From NCBI GenBank assembly GCA_910586305.1, contig CAJUGS010000040.1, positions 1 to 24,913 on the forward strand: a stretch of 24,913 nucleotides of DNA, in the 5' to 3' direction. The translations under genes were made by a program, and so were the position numbers. Below the pieces are notes generated by a model that worked only from the letters and a program-made list of their open reading frames with translations, did not search any database and was not told the DNA's origin. The stretch comes from an uncultured Duncaniella sp. Lineage in GTDB: Bacteria > Bacteroidota > Bacteroidia > Bacteroidales > Muribaculaceae. Below are positions 1-8,721 of this stretch, in pieces (position 1 is the first letter of the stretch; each line of letters begins with the position of its first letter).

Positions 1-36
1 GCTCCTAAACAGACTTCCCACAAATTAACAATCGTT

Positions 37-101
37 ATGAAACACCCTCTAAAACCTTAAAGCTAAAGCCGCGCCCGCTTGTCGGGGGTATTCTTTTTGC
101 C
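37..101 (+). other. Out-of-frame start and signal peptide of susC
   Basis: An ATG at 37 opens a frame that reads MKHPLKP and stops at 58-60. The frame of the downstream susC ORF, read upstream of its first ATG at 102, encodes LKLKPRPLVGGILFA, which looks like the rest of a signal peptide. Adding one A to the four-A run at 51-54 joins the two into MKHPLKTLKLKPRPLVGGILFA followed by MSVMANA. That gives a normal n-region, hydrophobic core and small-residue cleavage region. The frame used from 102 has no ATG, GTG or TTG between its upstream stop (6-8) and 102. The reading frame is therefore probably broken by a one-base deletion, either real or a sequencing or assembly error. Confidence 0.75.
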
Positions 102-3100
102 ATGAGTGTTATGGCAAATGCCGGTATAACGCTCACTACCGGTGCGGACACAAGACTGGGCGAAGTGATCAGCTCCATACAGTCGCAGTCTGATTACAAA
201 TTCTTTTATGACGACAATATTGCCAAGTCGAGTGTCCGTGTTGTCAATCTTAAGGATGAAAATGTGGACGAAGCCCTCAAAAAGCTTTTTGACGGAACAC
301 AGATCAACTATGTCATTAAAGACAAAATCGTGTATCTGAAAAAAGCCGGTAGTGCTGAGCCTGCAACAAAGGCTAAGACTGCTCCCCGCAAGATTTCGGG
401 TGTCATACTCGATGAGAATGGCGAGCCTCTGATAGGTGCATCGGTGCGTATCAAAGGTCAGAAAATGGGTGTGGCTACCGACTTTGACGGAAACTATACT
501 ATTGAGACTGACGAGGCGGATCCTGTGCTTGAGTGCTCGTATGTCGGCTATAAGACCAAGGAGATAAAGGCCGACGGCATGGACAAGGTGGATGTCGACA
601 TGACTCCGGACCATCAGGTGCTCAGCGAGGTTGTCGTGACAGCTCTCGGTATCAAGCGTGAGCAGAAATCACTGTCATATAATGTGCAGCAGGTGACCGG
701 TGAGTCTCTGTCCGAGAATAAGGATGCTAACTTCATCAACGGCCTTGCCGGTAAAGTGGCAGGTGTCAATATCAATGCCTCGTCGTCCGGTGTGGGCGGT
801 ATATCCAAGGTGGTGATGCGTGGTACCAAGTCGATCATGCAGTCGTCCAACGCCCTCTATGTAGTCGACGGTATGCCTATGCGTTCGGCCAACAATGGTG
901 GTTCGACAGAGTTCGGGTCGCAGGGTGCGACAGAGCCTATCGCCGATATCAATCCCGATGATATCGAGCCGATGTCGGTGCTTACCGGTGCCGCCGCTGC
1001 CGCGCTCTATGGCTCGGAAGCAGCAAACGGTGCCATCGTGATTACCACTAAAAAAGGTAAGGCAGGACATACGAATGTGACCTTCAATTCAAGCATACAG
1101 TGGGATCGCACTCTTGTCAACCACAAGCTGCAGAGCAGATATGGAACAGGTATCAACGGTGCGTATGTTCCCACAAGCAATATGTCGTGGGGTGCTCCTC
1201 TGTCGGCTCATAACAACTATAACTACCAGCCTTCGAAGGATTATTTCCAGACCGGTATGGTGTCTACACAGGCTGTTACGTTCTCGACCGGTACAGAGAA
1301 GAATCAGACCTATGCGTCGGCAGCTGCTGTCAACTCTCTCGGAGTCACACCCAATAACCGCTATGACCGATATAATTTCAATATACGCAACACCAGTTCG
1401 TTTCTGAACGACAAGATGACGCTTGACCTCAATGCCACCTATATCCATCAGAGCGACCGTAATATGGTGAACCAGGGTACCTATGGCAACCCGATGGTGG
1501 GTGCGTTGCTTTATCCCCGCGGCAATTCGTGGGACGATGTGAAATCCTATGAGCACTATGATGCCGAGCGCAAGATCAATGTGCAGAACTGGGGTCCTGG
1601 CGACTATGGTATGACAGTGCAGAATCCCTATTGGATCAATTACCGAAATCTGCATGAGAATAGCAAAGACCGCTATATGCTCGGTGCACATCTCAGCTAT
1701 AAGCTGCTTGACTGCCTGACGCTCTCGGGACGTGTCAGAATCGACAATTCTTATAATACTTATACCCAGAAGTATTATGCCTCTACAAACAGCCAGCTTA
1801 CAGGCGGCTCTAATCGAGGCAGCTACGGTATAACCAAGTCTAACGACAAACAGATTTTCGCCGACTTCCTGCTCAATTTCAACAAGAGTTTTGGCGATGA
1901 CTGGAATATCCAGGCCAACTTCGGCGGATCAATCTCGGATATGCGGTATGATTCCGATGCTACTTCGGGCCCTATTGCCGACGGCTCTGAGATGTTTGCC
2001 GACGTTCCTGCCGGACTTGCCAACTTCTTTGCGGTGCAGAATCTTTCAAAGCCCCATCTGACCGTGATGCAGACAGGCTGGCGTGAACAGACACAGTCGC
2101 TCTATGCATCGGCTGACGTAGGTTTCAAGAATACATATTATCTCACTCTTACAGGACGAAATGACTGGCCCTCGCAGCTTGCCGGCCCGAACAGCCACAA
2201 TTCAAGCTTCTTCTATCCCTCGGTGGGTCTGTCGGCTCTTCTCAACAACTTCTTCCCTGATGCCGCGCATATCCTGAATCTGTGGAAACTGCGTGCCAGC
2301 TTTGCCTCGGTAGGTTCGGCGTTTAACCGCTATATAGCCAATCCTCGCTATCAGTGGAATGCTGATACCCAGTCGTGGAGCGTGCTGACACAGTATCCTA
2401 TGTATGACCTCAAACCCGAACGTACCAACTCTGTCGAAGTGGGTATGAACTTCAAGCTTCTGAATGATCTCTCGTTTGATGCAACATATTATAATGCAAC
2501 AACCCAGAACCAGACATTCAATCCGGAACTTCCTGTAAACCAGTATTCCAAGATATTCATACAGACTGGTTCTGTAAGAAACTGGGGTATGGAATTTGCG
2601 TTGAACTACAGTCATTCGTGGGGCGATTTCACATGGAGCTCAGGCCTCACCTACAGCTTCAACCGCAACAAGATTACCGAGCTTGCTGACAATGCTGTCA
2701 ACCCGGTGACAGGCGAGAGGTTCTCAATGGATGTGCTTGATATGGGTGGCCTCGGTTCAACTCGCTTCCTGCTCAAGAAAGGTGGCACAATGGGTGATAT
2801 CTATTCGACCATTGATCTTGTGCGCGATTCAAACGGAGCTATCTATGTGGATCCCGACAACCGTGTGGCAACAACCCAGATCCAGGACAAGGAGGACTAT
2901 ATCAAACTTGGCAGTGTACTGGCAAAAGGCAATCTCGCCTGGAACAACAGCTTCAGCTATAAGAACTTCGGTCTCAGCTTCATGGTCAACGCACGTCTTG
3001 GCGGTAAAGTGTTCTCGCGCACCCAGGCCGTACTTGACTACTATGGAGTAAGTGAGAACTCGGCTATAGCCCGTGACGAGGGTATGATCTGTATCAACAA

Positions 3101-3416
3101 CGGCGATCTCGTGGATCCGCAGATGTGGTATTCGATCGTTGCAGGCGGTACGGCTGTTCCACAGTACTATCTCTATGATGCCACCAATGTGCGTCTCGGA
3201 GAGCTTACAGCAAGCTATTCGATACCCCGCAAATGGCTCGGCAATGTATGTGATGTCAAGGTGTCGTTTATCGGACGTAATCTTTGGATGATCTACAACA
3301 AGGCACCGTTTGACCCCGAATCCGTGGCTTCGACTGACAACTGGTATCAGGGTATGGACTATTTCATGATGCCCTCGCAGCGCAACATCGGTTTCAATAT
3401 CAACGTTAAATTCTAA
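102..3416 (+). CDS. susC-like: SusC/RagA-family TonB-dependent outer-membrane glycan transporter with STN domain (5' end frameshifted)
   Basis: Outer-membrane importer that pairs with the adjacent SusD-like lipoprotein to bring oligosaccharides into the periplasm using TonB energy. Visible order, numbered from ATG 102: STN (secretin/TonB short N-terminal) domain about residues 17-80; linker rich in Ala, Lys and Pro; carboxypeptidase-regulatory-like beta-sandwich about 97-168 (KISGVILDENGEPLIGASV, DFDGNYTI); plug from about 176 (VVVTALGIKREQ, GKVAGVNI, LYVVDGMPM); then a long beta-barrel ending in the typical aromatic terminus NINVKF. The length of about 1100 residues is normal. ATG 102 is the first available start in this frame, but it would omit most of the signal peptide; see the frameshift entry at 37-101. 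In this family an STN domain usually means signalling to a FecR-type anti-sigma/ECF sigma pair, which would lie left of the window. It is the first gene of the operon seen here. Confidence 0.95.
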   Translation: MSVMANAGITLTTGADTRLGEVISSIQSQSDYKFFYDDNIAKSSVRVVNLKDENVDEALKKLFDGTQINYVIKDKIVYLKKAGSAEPATKAKTAPRKISGVILDENGEPLIGASVRIKGQKMGVATDFDGNYTIETDEADPVLECSYVGYKTKEIKADGMDKVDVDMTPDHQVLSEVVVTALGIKREQKSLSYNVQQVTGESLSENKDANFINGLAGKVAGVNINASSSGVGGISKVVMRGTKSIMQSSNALYVVDGMPMRSANNGGSTEFGSQGATEPIADINPDDIEPMSVLTGAAAAALYGSEAANGAIVITTKKGKAGHTNVTFNSSIQWDRTLVNHKLQSRYGTGINGAYVPTSNMSWGAPLSAHNNYNYQPSKDYFQTGMVSTQAVTFSTGTEKNQTYASAAAVNSLGVTPNNRYDRYNFNIRNTSSFLNDKMTLDLNATYIHQSDRNMVNQGTYGNPMVGALLYPRGNSWDDVKSYEHYDAERKINVQNWGPGDYGMTVQNPYWINYRNLHENSKDRYMLGAHLSYKLLDCLTLSGRVRIDNSYNTYTQKYYASTNSQLTGGSNRGSYGITKSNDKQIFADFLLNFNKSFGDDWNIQANFGGSISDMRYDSDATSGPIADGSEMFADVPAGLANFFAVQNLSKPHLTVMQTGWREQTQSLYASADVGFKNTYYLTLTGRNDWPSQLAGPNSHNSSFFYPSVGLSALLNNFFPDAAHILNLWKLRASFASVGSAFNRYIANPRYQWNADTQSWSVLTQYPMYDLKPERTNSVEVGMNFKLLNDLSFDATYYNATTQNQTFNPELPVNQYSKIFIQTGSVRNWGMEFALNYSHSWGDFTWSSGLTYSFNRNKITELADNAVNPVTGERFSMDVLDMGGLGSTRFLLKKGGTMGDIYSTIDLVRDSNGAIYVDPDNRVATTQIQDKEDYIKLGSVLAKGNLAWNNSFSYKNFGLSFMVNARLGGKVFSRTQAVLDYYGVSENSAIARDEGMICINNGDLVDPQMWYSIVAGGTAVPQYYLYDATNVRLGELTASYSIPRKWLGNVCDVKVSFIGRNLWMIYNKAPFDPESVASTDNWYQGMDYFMMPSQRNIGFNINVKF

Positions 3417-3431
3417 TATCGCCCCTCTACC

Positions 3432-5006
3432 ATGAGACGAAATAAATATTCAATCCTGATAGCAGCCCTGGCTTTTGCAGCCACTGCCTGTACAGATAAT
3501 TTCGAGAACATCAACTCGAATCCCTACGAGCCGGGTGATCTCACCGCCGACGACTATGCTCTCGGCTCTCAGCTCAACAATGTCGCAAGCTGTGTCATGT
3601 CGTCGGATGTCAACACTCTGCAGTTCACCGATGCTCTGCTCGGCGGCACACTCGGAGGATATTACTCTGATGCCAATGCCGGTTTTGCCGAGAGTTTTGC
3701 CCGCTACAATGCCAAGAACGACTGGAGTCGCGTGTTCATGAAGTCGGACCGTATCATTCCGACTCTCTATGCCAACTACTCGCAGATAGAGGCCCTTACG
3801 AACAATACCGGCAATCCTGTTCCGCTTGCTATAGCCAAGATTATCAAGGTCGCTGCTATGAGCCGTGTGACAGACTGTTACGGTCCTATCCCTTATTCGG
3901 CCATAGGCGAGTCTACCGATCTGGCTGTGCCCTATGACAGCCAGGAAGCAGTCTATGATTCCTTCTTCAACGAACTTTCGGATGCTGTGGCCATTCTCCA
4001 TGAGAATATCGGTTCGAGACTCAGCAAAAGCTGTGACTACGTTTACTATGGAGATCCTGCCAGCTGGATTCTCTTCGGCAATTCGCTTAAACTCCGCCTG
4101 GCGATGCGTATTTCCTTCGTAGCTCCCGATAAAGCCCGAAAGTTTGCCGAGGAGGCTGTGGCCGACGGAGTGATCGAGACCAACGACAACAACGCTACAT
4201 GGAAGTACTTCAACTCGCTGACCAATCCGCTCTATACGGCTGTCAATTACAATAATGACGGAAGTGTTACAGGTGGTGATACCCATGCTGCCGCAGACAT
4301 AATCTGCTACATGAACGGATATTCCGATCCACGTCGTGCAGCGTACTTCCTTCCAAGTACTTTTGAAGGAATAGAGTTTGTGGGTCTGCGTCGCGGATGG
4401 GAGACTTTCGACCGCACATGGGGATTCAATTTCAGTGGTGTAAATGTGCGTCCTTCCGATCCCCTTATCTGGATGACGGCCTCTGAAGTTGCCTTCCTCC
4501 GTGCCGAGGGTGCGGCAATCCACAACTTTGATATGGGTGGCAGTGCCGAGGAATTCTATAACCGCGGTATAGAGTTGAGCTTCGAACAGTGGGGTGCACA
4601 GGGTGCGTCAGCCTATATAGCCGATGCTGTCTCCACTCCTCAGGCTTATTCCGATCCCACAGACAAGAATCCCTATAACGGTGATATCTCGTCGATAACT
4701 ATCAAATGGAACAATTCAGCATCTGCTGCTGAGAAGCTTGAACGCATCATCACCCAGAAGTGGATAGCGCTTTATTTCAACGGCAATGAGGCTTGGGCCG
4801 AGTATCGCCGTACAGGCTATCCGCGTCTTATCCCCGTGGCCTACAATGGATCGGGTGGTATCGTGAGCAATGCTACAGGCCCGCAGCGTATGCCTTATCC
4901 CCAGGAAGAATACACCAACAATGCCGCTAATGTGGCTTCGGCAGTGAGCACCCTTCTCGGCGGTCCCGACAATATGGCTACAAAGGTTTGGTGGGCACGT
5001 TACTAA
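3432..5006 (+). CDS. susD-like: SusD/RagB-family surface glycan-binding lipoprotein
   Basis: Lid partner of the SusC transporter, expected on the outer face of the outer membrane. The N-terminus has a short basic and hydrophobic stretch and a lipobox ending at Cys20 (ATAC), followed by TDNFENINSNP. Acidic residues just after the cysteine fit a surface-export signal. The 524-residue length and segments such as the early NINSNP, AIAKIIKVAAMSRVTDCYGPIPYS and the later EVAFLRAEGA resemble the SusD-like_2 branch of the SusD superfamily, with its TPR-like helical repeats. The C-terminal part has the usual KWIALYFNGNEAWAEYRRTG segment. It begins 15 nt after susC. Ligand specificity cannot be read from the sequence; the neighbouring enzymes suggest high-mannose N-glycan. 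Confidence 0.94.
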   Translation: MRRNKYSILIAALAFAATACTDNFENINSNPYEPGDLTADDYALGSQLNNVASCVMSSDVNTLQFTDALLGGTLGGYYSDANAGFAESFARYNAKNDWSRVFMKSDRIIPTLYANYSQIEALTNNTGNPVPLAIAKIIKVAAMSRVTDCYGPIPYSAIGESTDLAVPYDSQEAVYDSFFNELSDAVAILHENIGSRLSKSCDYVYYGDPASWILFGNSLKLRLAMRISFVAPDKARKFAEEAVADGVIETNDNNATWKYFNSLTNPLYTAVNYNNDGSVTGGDTHAAADIICYMNGYSDPRRAAYFLPSTFEGIEFVGLRRGWETFDRTWGFNFSGVNVRPSDPLIWMTASEVAFLRAEGAAIHNFDMGGSAEEFYNRGIELSFEQWGAQGASAYIADAVSTPQAYSDPTDKNPYNGDISSITIKWNNSASAAEKLERIITQKWIALYFNGNEAWAEYRRTGYPRLIPVAYNGSGGIVSNATGPQRMPYPQEEYTNNAANVASAVSTLLGGPDNMATKVWWARY

Positions 5007-5036
5007 TCATTTCTCAATTTATCGGCAAACATACAA

Positions 5037-6029
5037 ATGAACAAATATAATCTTTACGGCATACTGATTATGGCTGCAGCCGGATCGCTGACCTCTTGTG
5101 ACTGGGATGAGCCAGAAGCCGTCGGAAATCATTTCGGAAATATCTCGGAGGTAAATCCTCCCGCCTATACGGAGTATCTGAAGAATCTGCGCTCTTATAG
5201 AGAGAACGGACACAAGAAGGTCTACGCATGGTTTGATAACAAGGAGTCGTTCTCTTCACAGGTCGATCATGTGGCCACTGTGCCCGACAGCATCGATGTG
5301 CTTGTTCTCAACCATCCAGAGATAATGACACAGGCTGTGCTCAACGAGATTGATGCCAAGCGCAGTGACACAGGTATGCAGACTGCCTATGCTATCAGCT
5401 ATCCTGCCATCCGCAAGGAGTGGGAGCTGGCCAAGGAGCTCGGTTCTGATACACCCTGGGCTACATATCGCGATAATGAGCTGAAGAAACAGCTGGCCTA
5501 TTTTGACGGAGGTGGTTTTGACCGAATCATCTGTGTCTATGATGGACGTGACACTTCTACCTCGACTGAAGCCGAGCTGAAGGAATATGCCGAGGACCAG
5601 GCTGCATTCCTGACTCCTTTCAAGACATGGGCTGCAAGCCATCTCGACAAGGGATATGATTTCCAGGGAGTCCCTGTAAACGTCACTGATAAAGAGTTCC
5701 TTGCCGGCGCCGGCACAGTATTCCTTGCAGAGTCTCTCAAAGCCTCGAATCTGTCGGAGATGAAGTTCATAATTATGCGTAATTCCATATCCGGTATGCC
5801 GGTTGAAAAATTCGCAGTGATGACATCTCTTCCCGTACTTGATCCCGCCAATGCTGATCTCGGTTACTGGGGCGCAGACTACAGCAGCTGGCTGACTGCC
5901 CGCTGGGCAAGAACAGCCGATGTATGCGCTATAGGCCTTATGAACCTGTCGGATGACTACTATCATCCCGAATTTATCTATCCTGTGTGCAGAGGGGCCA
6001 TTCAGATGCTGAATCCCGCAGCAAAGTGA
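5037..6029 (+). CDS. GH18-like surface lipoprotein, probably a non-catalytic glycan-binding protein
   Basis: Lipoprotein with the lipobox at LTSC (Cys21), followed by DWDEPE, a strongly acidic stretch typical of surface-exposed Bacteroidota lipoproteins. The mature part resembles a GH18 TIM barrel (KVYAWFDN near residue 61, then IDVLVLNHPE, later FDRIICVYDG at 161-170). At the position where GH18 enzymes carry DGxDxDxE, this protein has FDRIICVYDG: the general-acid Glu and its supporting Asp residues are not recognisable. It therefore probably binds glycan rather than cutting it, as reported for GH18-like binding proteins in Bacteroides N-glycan loci. A weakly active enzyme of the BT1044-like GH18 branch cannot be excluded. 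It lies 30 nt after the susD-like gene and two genes before the intact GH18 enzyme. Confidence 0.75.
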   Translation: MNKYNLYGILIMAAAGSLTSCDWDEPEAVGNHFGNISEVNPPAYTEYLKNLRSYRENGHKKVYAWFDNKESFSSQVDHVATVPDSIDVLVLNHPEIMTQAVLNEIDAKRSDTGMQTAYAISYPAIRKEWELAKELGSDTPWATYRDNELKKQLAYFDGGGFDRIICVYDGRDTSTSTEAELKEYAEDQAAFLTPFKTWAASHLDKGYDFQGVPVNVTDKEFLAGAGTVFLAESLKASNLSEMKFIIMRNSISGMPVEKFAVMTSLPVLDPANADLGYWGADYSSWLTARWARTADVCAIGLMNLSDDYYHPEFIYPVCRGAIQMLNPAAK

Positions 6030-6056
6030 TTATAATCTCAATTACATCAAAGACCA

Positions 6057-7217
6057 ATGAAAATCTTATCATATCTTTCAACAGTGTCGCTTGCAATGCT
6101 CACTCTTGCATCGTGTCAGGAGAGCTTTGAGGATGTGGACAACAGCATCTTTGCTCCGACACTCGAGACCGCTTCGACAATAAATGTGAAACCATCGTCG
6201 ACCGTTACCGCCACAGGATATGTCCAGGCGTCAATGGCCAATGTGATGGACCGCGACGTGACTGTGACCTTCACAGCTGATCCCTCGGGAGTGGACAGAT
6301 ACAACGGCATATATGGCGCAGACTATATAATGTTGCCCGAGACCTACTACAATATACCTGAGCCTACAGCGGTGATACCCGCCGGAGGCAATACGACTGG
6401 AAAGGTGGCTGTGGAGTTTGTTAACCTTGACAAACTTGATGTGACCAGCACCTATGTTCTGCCTGTGGTGATGAGCAGCGAATTCGGTGCTCTCAGCAAC
6501 AACACATACTATTTCGTTGTCAAGGAGTCGGCTCTTGTGACTGTGACCGCCGATATGACCAACAACTATGCTGTCTTTGCAGCCGGTGACCAGGCTCCCG
6601 AACTTGGCAATATTGAGAAAATCACTGTGGAGGCTCTGCTGTATCCTCTCAACTTCCCGAATATGCTTGCCACTATTATGGGTATTGAAGGCGGTTTCCT
6701 TGTACGTGTCGGTGATGCCGGTATTCCTTCCAACCAGCTCCAGCTGGCGACATCGTCAGGCAATATCACAGATCCCGCATGGGCGTTTGACACAAATAAG
6801 TGGACATTCCTCACTCTGACCTATGATACTACCACGGGTGAATGCCGTGTCTACTTCGACGGTGTTCTCAAAGGTAGTGTACAGACCGGCAATTACCGCA
6901 GCCCGGTCAACTGGAACACTGCATCGGGTGACATCACCGACGGTCCCAGAGGATTCTATGTGGGCTATGCCTATGATGCCAACCGCTATTTCAACGGCTA
7001 TATGAGTGAGCTTCGTGTCTGGAATCGTATACTTTCCGAAGATGAAATCAAGGCACCGAACCACTTCTACTATGTCAATGAGGATTCCGAAGGACTCGTT
7101 TCATACTGGAAGATGGATGAGGGTACCGGAAATTCCATCCACGACTATGCCAACGGCTATGATCTGAAATGTAAGTCGGCTCCGGCATGGATTCCGGTCT
7201 ATCTCCCCGAGAAGTAA
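6057..7217 (+). CDS. DUF1735 plus LamG/concanavalin-like surface glycan-binding lipoprotein
   Basis: Lipoprotein with lipobox LASC (Cys20), followed by QESFED, again acidic and surface-type. Residues about 35-150 look like a DUF1735 (BT_3987-type N-terminal) beta-sandwich, with the pattern YGADYIMLPETYYNIP, VIPAGGNTTGKVAV and YVLPVVMSS. Residues about 165-380 look like a LamG/concanavalin A-like jelly roll (EKITVEALLYPL, KWTFLTLTYD, CRVYFDGVLKG, GYMSELRVWNR, GLVSYWKMDEGTG). No glycosidase active-site motif is visible, so a carbohydrate-binding role is inferred, probably as a second surface glycan-binding protein. It shares its N-terminal domain type with the next gene, the GH18 enzyme, which suggests that both are displayed in a similar way. 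The gap to its upstream neighbour is 27 nt. Confidence 0.82.
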   Translation: MKILSYLSTVSLAMLTLASCQESFEDVDNSIFAPTLETASTINVKPSSTVTATGYVQASMANVMDRDVTVTFTADPSGVDRYNGIYGADYIMLPETYYNIPEPTAVIPAGGNTTGKVAVEFVNLDKLDVTSTYVLPVVMSSEFGALSNNTYYFVVKESALVTVTADMTNNYAVFAAGDQAPELGNIEKITVEALLYPLNFPNMLATIMGIEGGFLVRVGDAGIPSNQLQLATSSGNITDPAWAFDTNKWTFLTLTYDTTTGECRVYFDGVLKGSVQTGNYRSPVNWNTASGDITDGPRGFYVGYAYDANRYFNGYMSELRVWNRILSEDEIKAPNHFYYVNEDSEGLVSYWKMDEGTGNSIHDYANGYDLKCKSAPAWIPVYLPEK

Positions 7218-7253
7218 TAAGAAATCCCATTCAGTCAATCTCAAATATCATCA

Positions 7254-8699
7254 ATGACAATGTCAAGAAACATATTTAAATCGCTGATATGTGTAGCTGC
7301 TCTGGCTGCTATCACATCGTGCGACAAAGATGACATATATATCGGTGGCGCAGACGACAGTATCCTGCATAGCCCCGGAGGAAATGTCGTGTATATCACC
7401 GACGGAAACGGCCATAGCAATGTAGGTTTCGTAGAGTTCAAGGATTCGTATTCCCTCGATCTATATCTGCGTTCATCGAAGGCGGTAGAGGGGTCGGCTT
7501 CCGTGACGCTATCATATGACACCGAGGTGCTCAATGTCTATAATCAGGGTGGCGGGACTCAGGTGCTGGCTTTCCCGGAGGCAAATGTTGAGCTCCCCGA
7601 CGGAGGACACATCACTATAGACGGTGGTTCGCTCTCGAGCGCAGCCTATTCACTCCGTCTCACCGGTAGCGACAAACTTAATCCGGAAGCGACATATGCG
7701 GTGCCCCTCAGAGTGAAGCCCGAGAATGCTGCCATGTCCGGTGCCGGAGATTCCTACATAGTGCTCGTGCGTGACTGCACGGCCTTCCCAGGAGCTGAGA
7801 AGTACTATGATGGAAAGCCCGGAATGAAGATCATAAGCGTCATAGAGGTTAACGATGTAAACCCGCTCAATACGCTTGGGTTCACTCTTAAGGAGAGTGG
7901 CAAGCAGTTCTTTGATATCGTGGTGCTTTTCTCGGCAAATATCAACTACAATGCCCAGACAGGTCGTGTGTATGTGAGCCGTAATGAGAATATCCAGTCT
8001 CTTCTTGATCAGCGCGACAAGTATATCCGCCCCCTGCAGGAGCGAGGTATAAAGGTGGTTCTCGGTATTCTTGGAAACCATGATGTTTCCGGCATATCGA
8101 CTCTTGAACCTGCTCTTGCCAAGAACTTTGCCTCTGAGGTCAAGAATCTATGCGATGCATATGAACTTGACGGTGTGTTCCTTGATGACGAGTATACCGA
8201 CTATAATGGTGCTGCATCAGGTATGTATCCCGGTTTCCAGGCCCAGTCGGTCGAGGGAGCGTCTCGCATGGCTTATGAGATTCGTAAGGCTCAGCCTTCG
8301 CGCCTTCTCATCAGCTATAGATATGAGGCACTTTACAGAGCGGTTGCCATTGACGGTATGGAGCCTGGCCAGATTTTCGACTATGTGTGCAACGACTATG
8401 GTGTGACTTCCAATCCTGTGGATACATATCCCGGACTCAGTGTCAGCCAGGCCGGAACAGGCTCTTGGAACTGCTCCAACTATATGCAGCTGATACCCTC
8501 CAACACTACGTGGACCAAGCGCTTCTCCCTTGAGACTATGCGCGATGAGGGTTATGGTACTATGATGATTTTCAATTTCACCTGTGATCCCGGCTATGGT
8601 CTCACACGCTATATTCTGAAAGATTTGGGCTCTACCTGTAATACTTTCTGGAATGCGGAGCTTGAATATGACGGCAGCTGGTATACTAAAGACTATTGA
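7254..8699 (+). CDS. GH18 endo-beta-N-acetylglucosaminidase (EndoBT-3987/Endo F/H type)
   Basis: Expected to cleave the GlcNAc-beta-1,4-GlcNAc core of N-linked glycans at the cell surface, leaving one GlcNAc on the protein and releasing an oligomannose chain. Lipobox ITSC (Cys23) is followed by DKDD, an acidic surface signal. An N-terminal DUF1735-like beta-sandwich covers roughly residues 40-170. The GH18 barrel begins near GMKIISVIEVND (about residue 192). The catalytic motif is DGVFLDDEY at residues 306-314, with Glu313 as the likely general acid and Asp311 as the residue supporting substrate-assisted catalysis. Downstream segments ISYRYEAL and GTMMIFNF fit later barrel strands. A second in-frame ATG at 7260 gives an equally good signal peptide. 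High-mannose preference is inferred from the GH92-rich context. Confidence 0.9.
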   Translation: MTMSRNIFKSLICVAALAAITSCDKDDIYIGGADDSILHSPGGNVVYITDGNGHSNVGFVEFKDSYSLDLYLRSSKAVEGSASVTLSYDTEVLNVYNQGGGTQVLAFPEANVELPDGGHITIDGGSLSSAAYSLRLTGSDKLNPEATYAVPLRVKPENAAMSGAGDSYIVLVRDCTAFPGAEKYYDGKPGMKIISVIEVNDVNPLNTLGFTLKESGKQFFDIVVLFSANINYNAQTGRVYVSRNENIQSLLDQRDKYIRPLQERGIKVVLGILGNHDVSGISTLEPALAKNFASEVKNLCDAYELDGVFLDDEYTDYNGAASGMYPGFQAQSVEGASRMAYEIRKAQPSRLLISYRYEALYRAVAIDGMEPGQIFDYVCNDYGVTSNPVDTYPGLSVSQAGTGSWNCSNYMQLIPSNTTWTKRFSLETMRDEGYGTMMIFNFTCDPGYGLTRYILKDLGSTCNTFWNAELEYDGSWYTKDY

Positions 8700-8721
8700 T
8701 ATCGTCCCACCCCACACAGCT

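Noticed and set aside
3450..4523. Long minus-strand ORF (357 codons) opposite the SusD-like gene, and similar minus-strand ORFs opposite other PUL genes
   Set aside because: They mirror codon bias of the real + strand genes and show no domain, signal peptide or own spacing signals.
8653..8721. Upstream ATG for the ROK kinase
   Set aside because: It lies inside the GH18 gene and adds 23 residues before the conserved kinase start; ATG 8722 fits the operon spacing.
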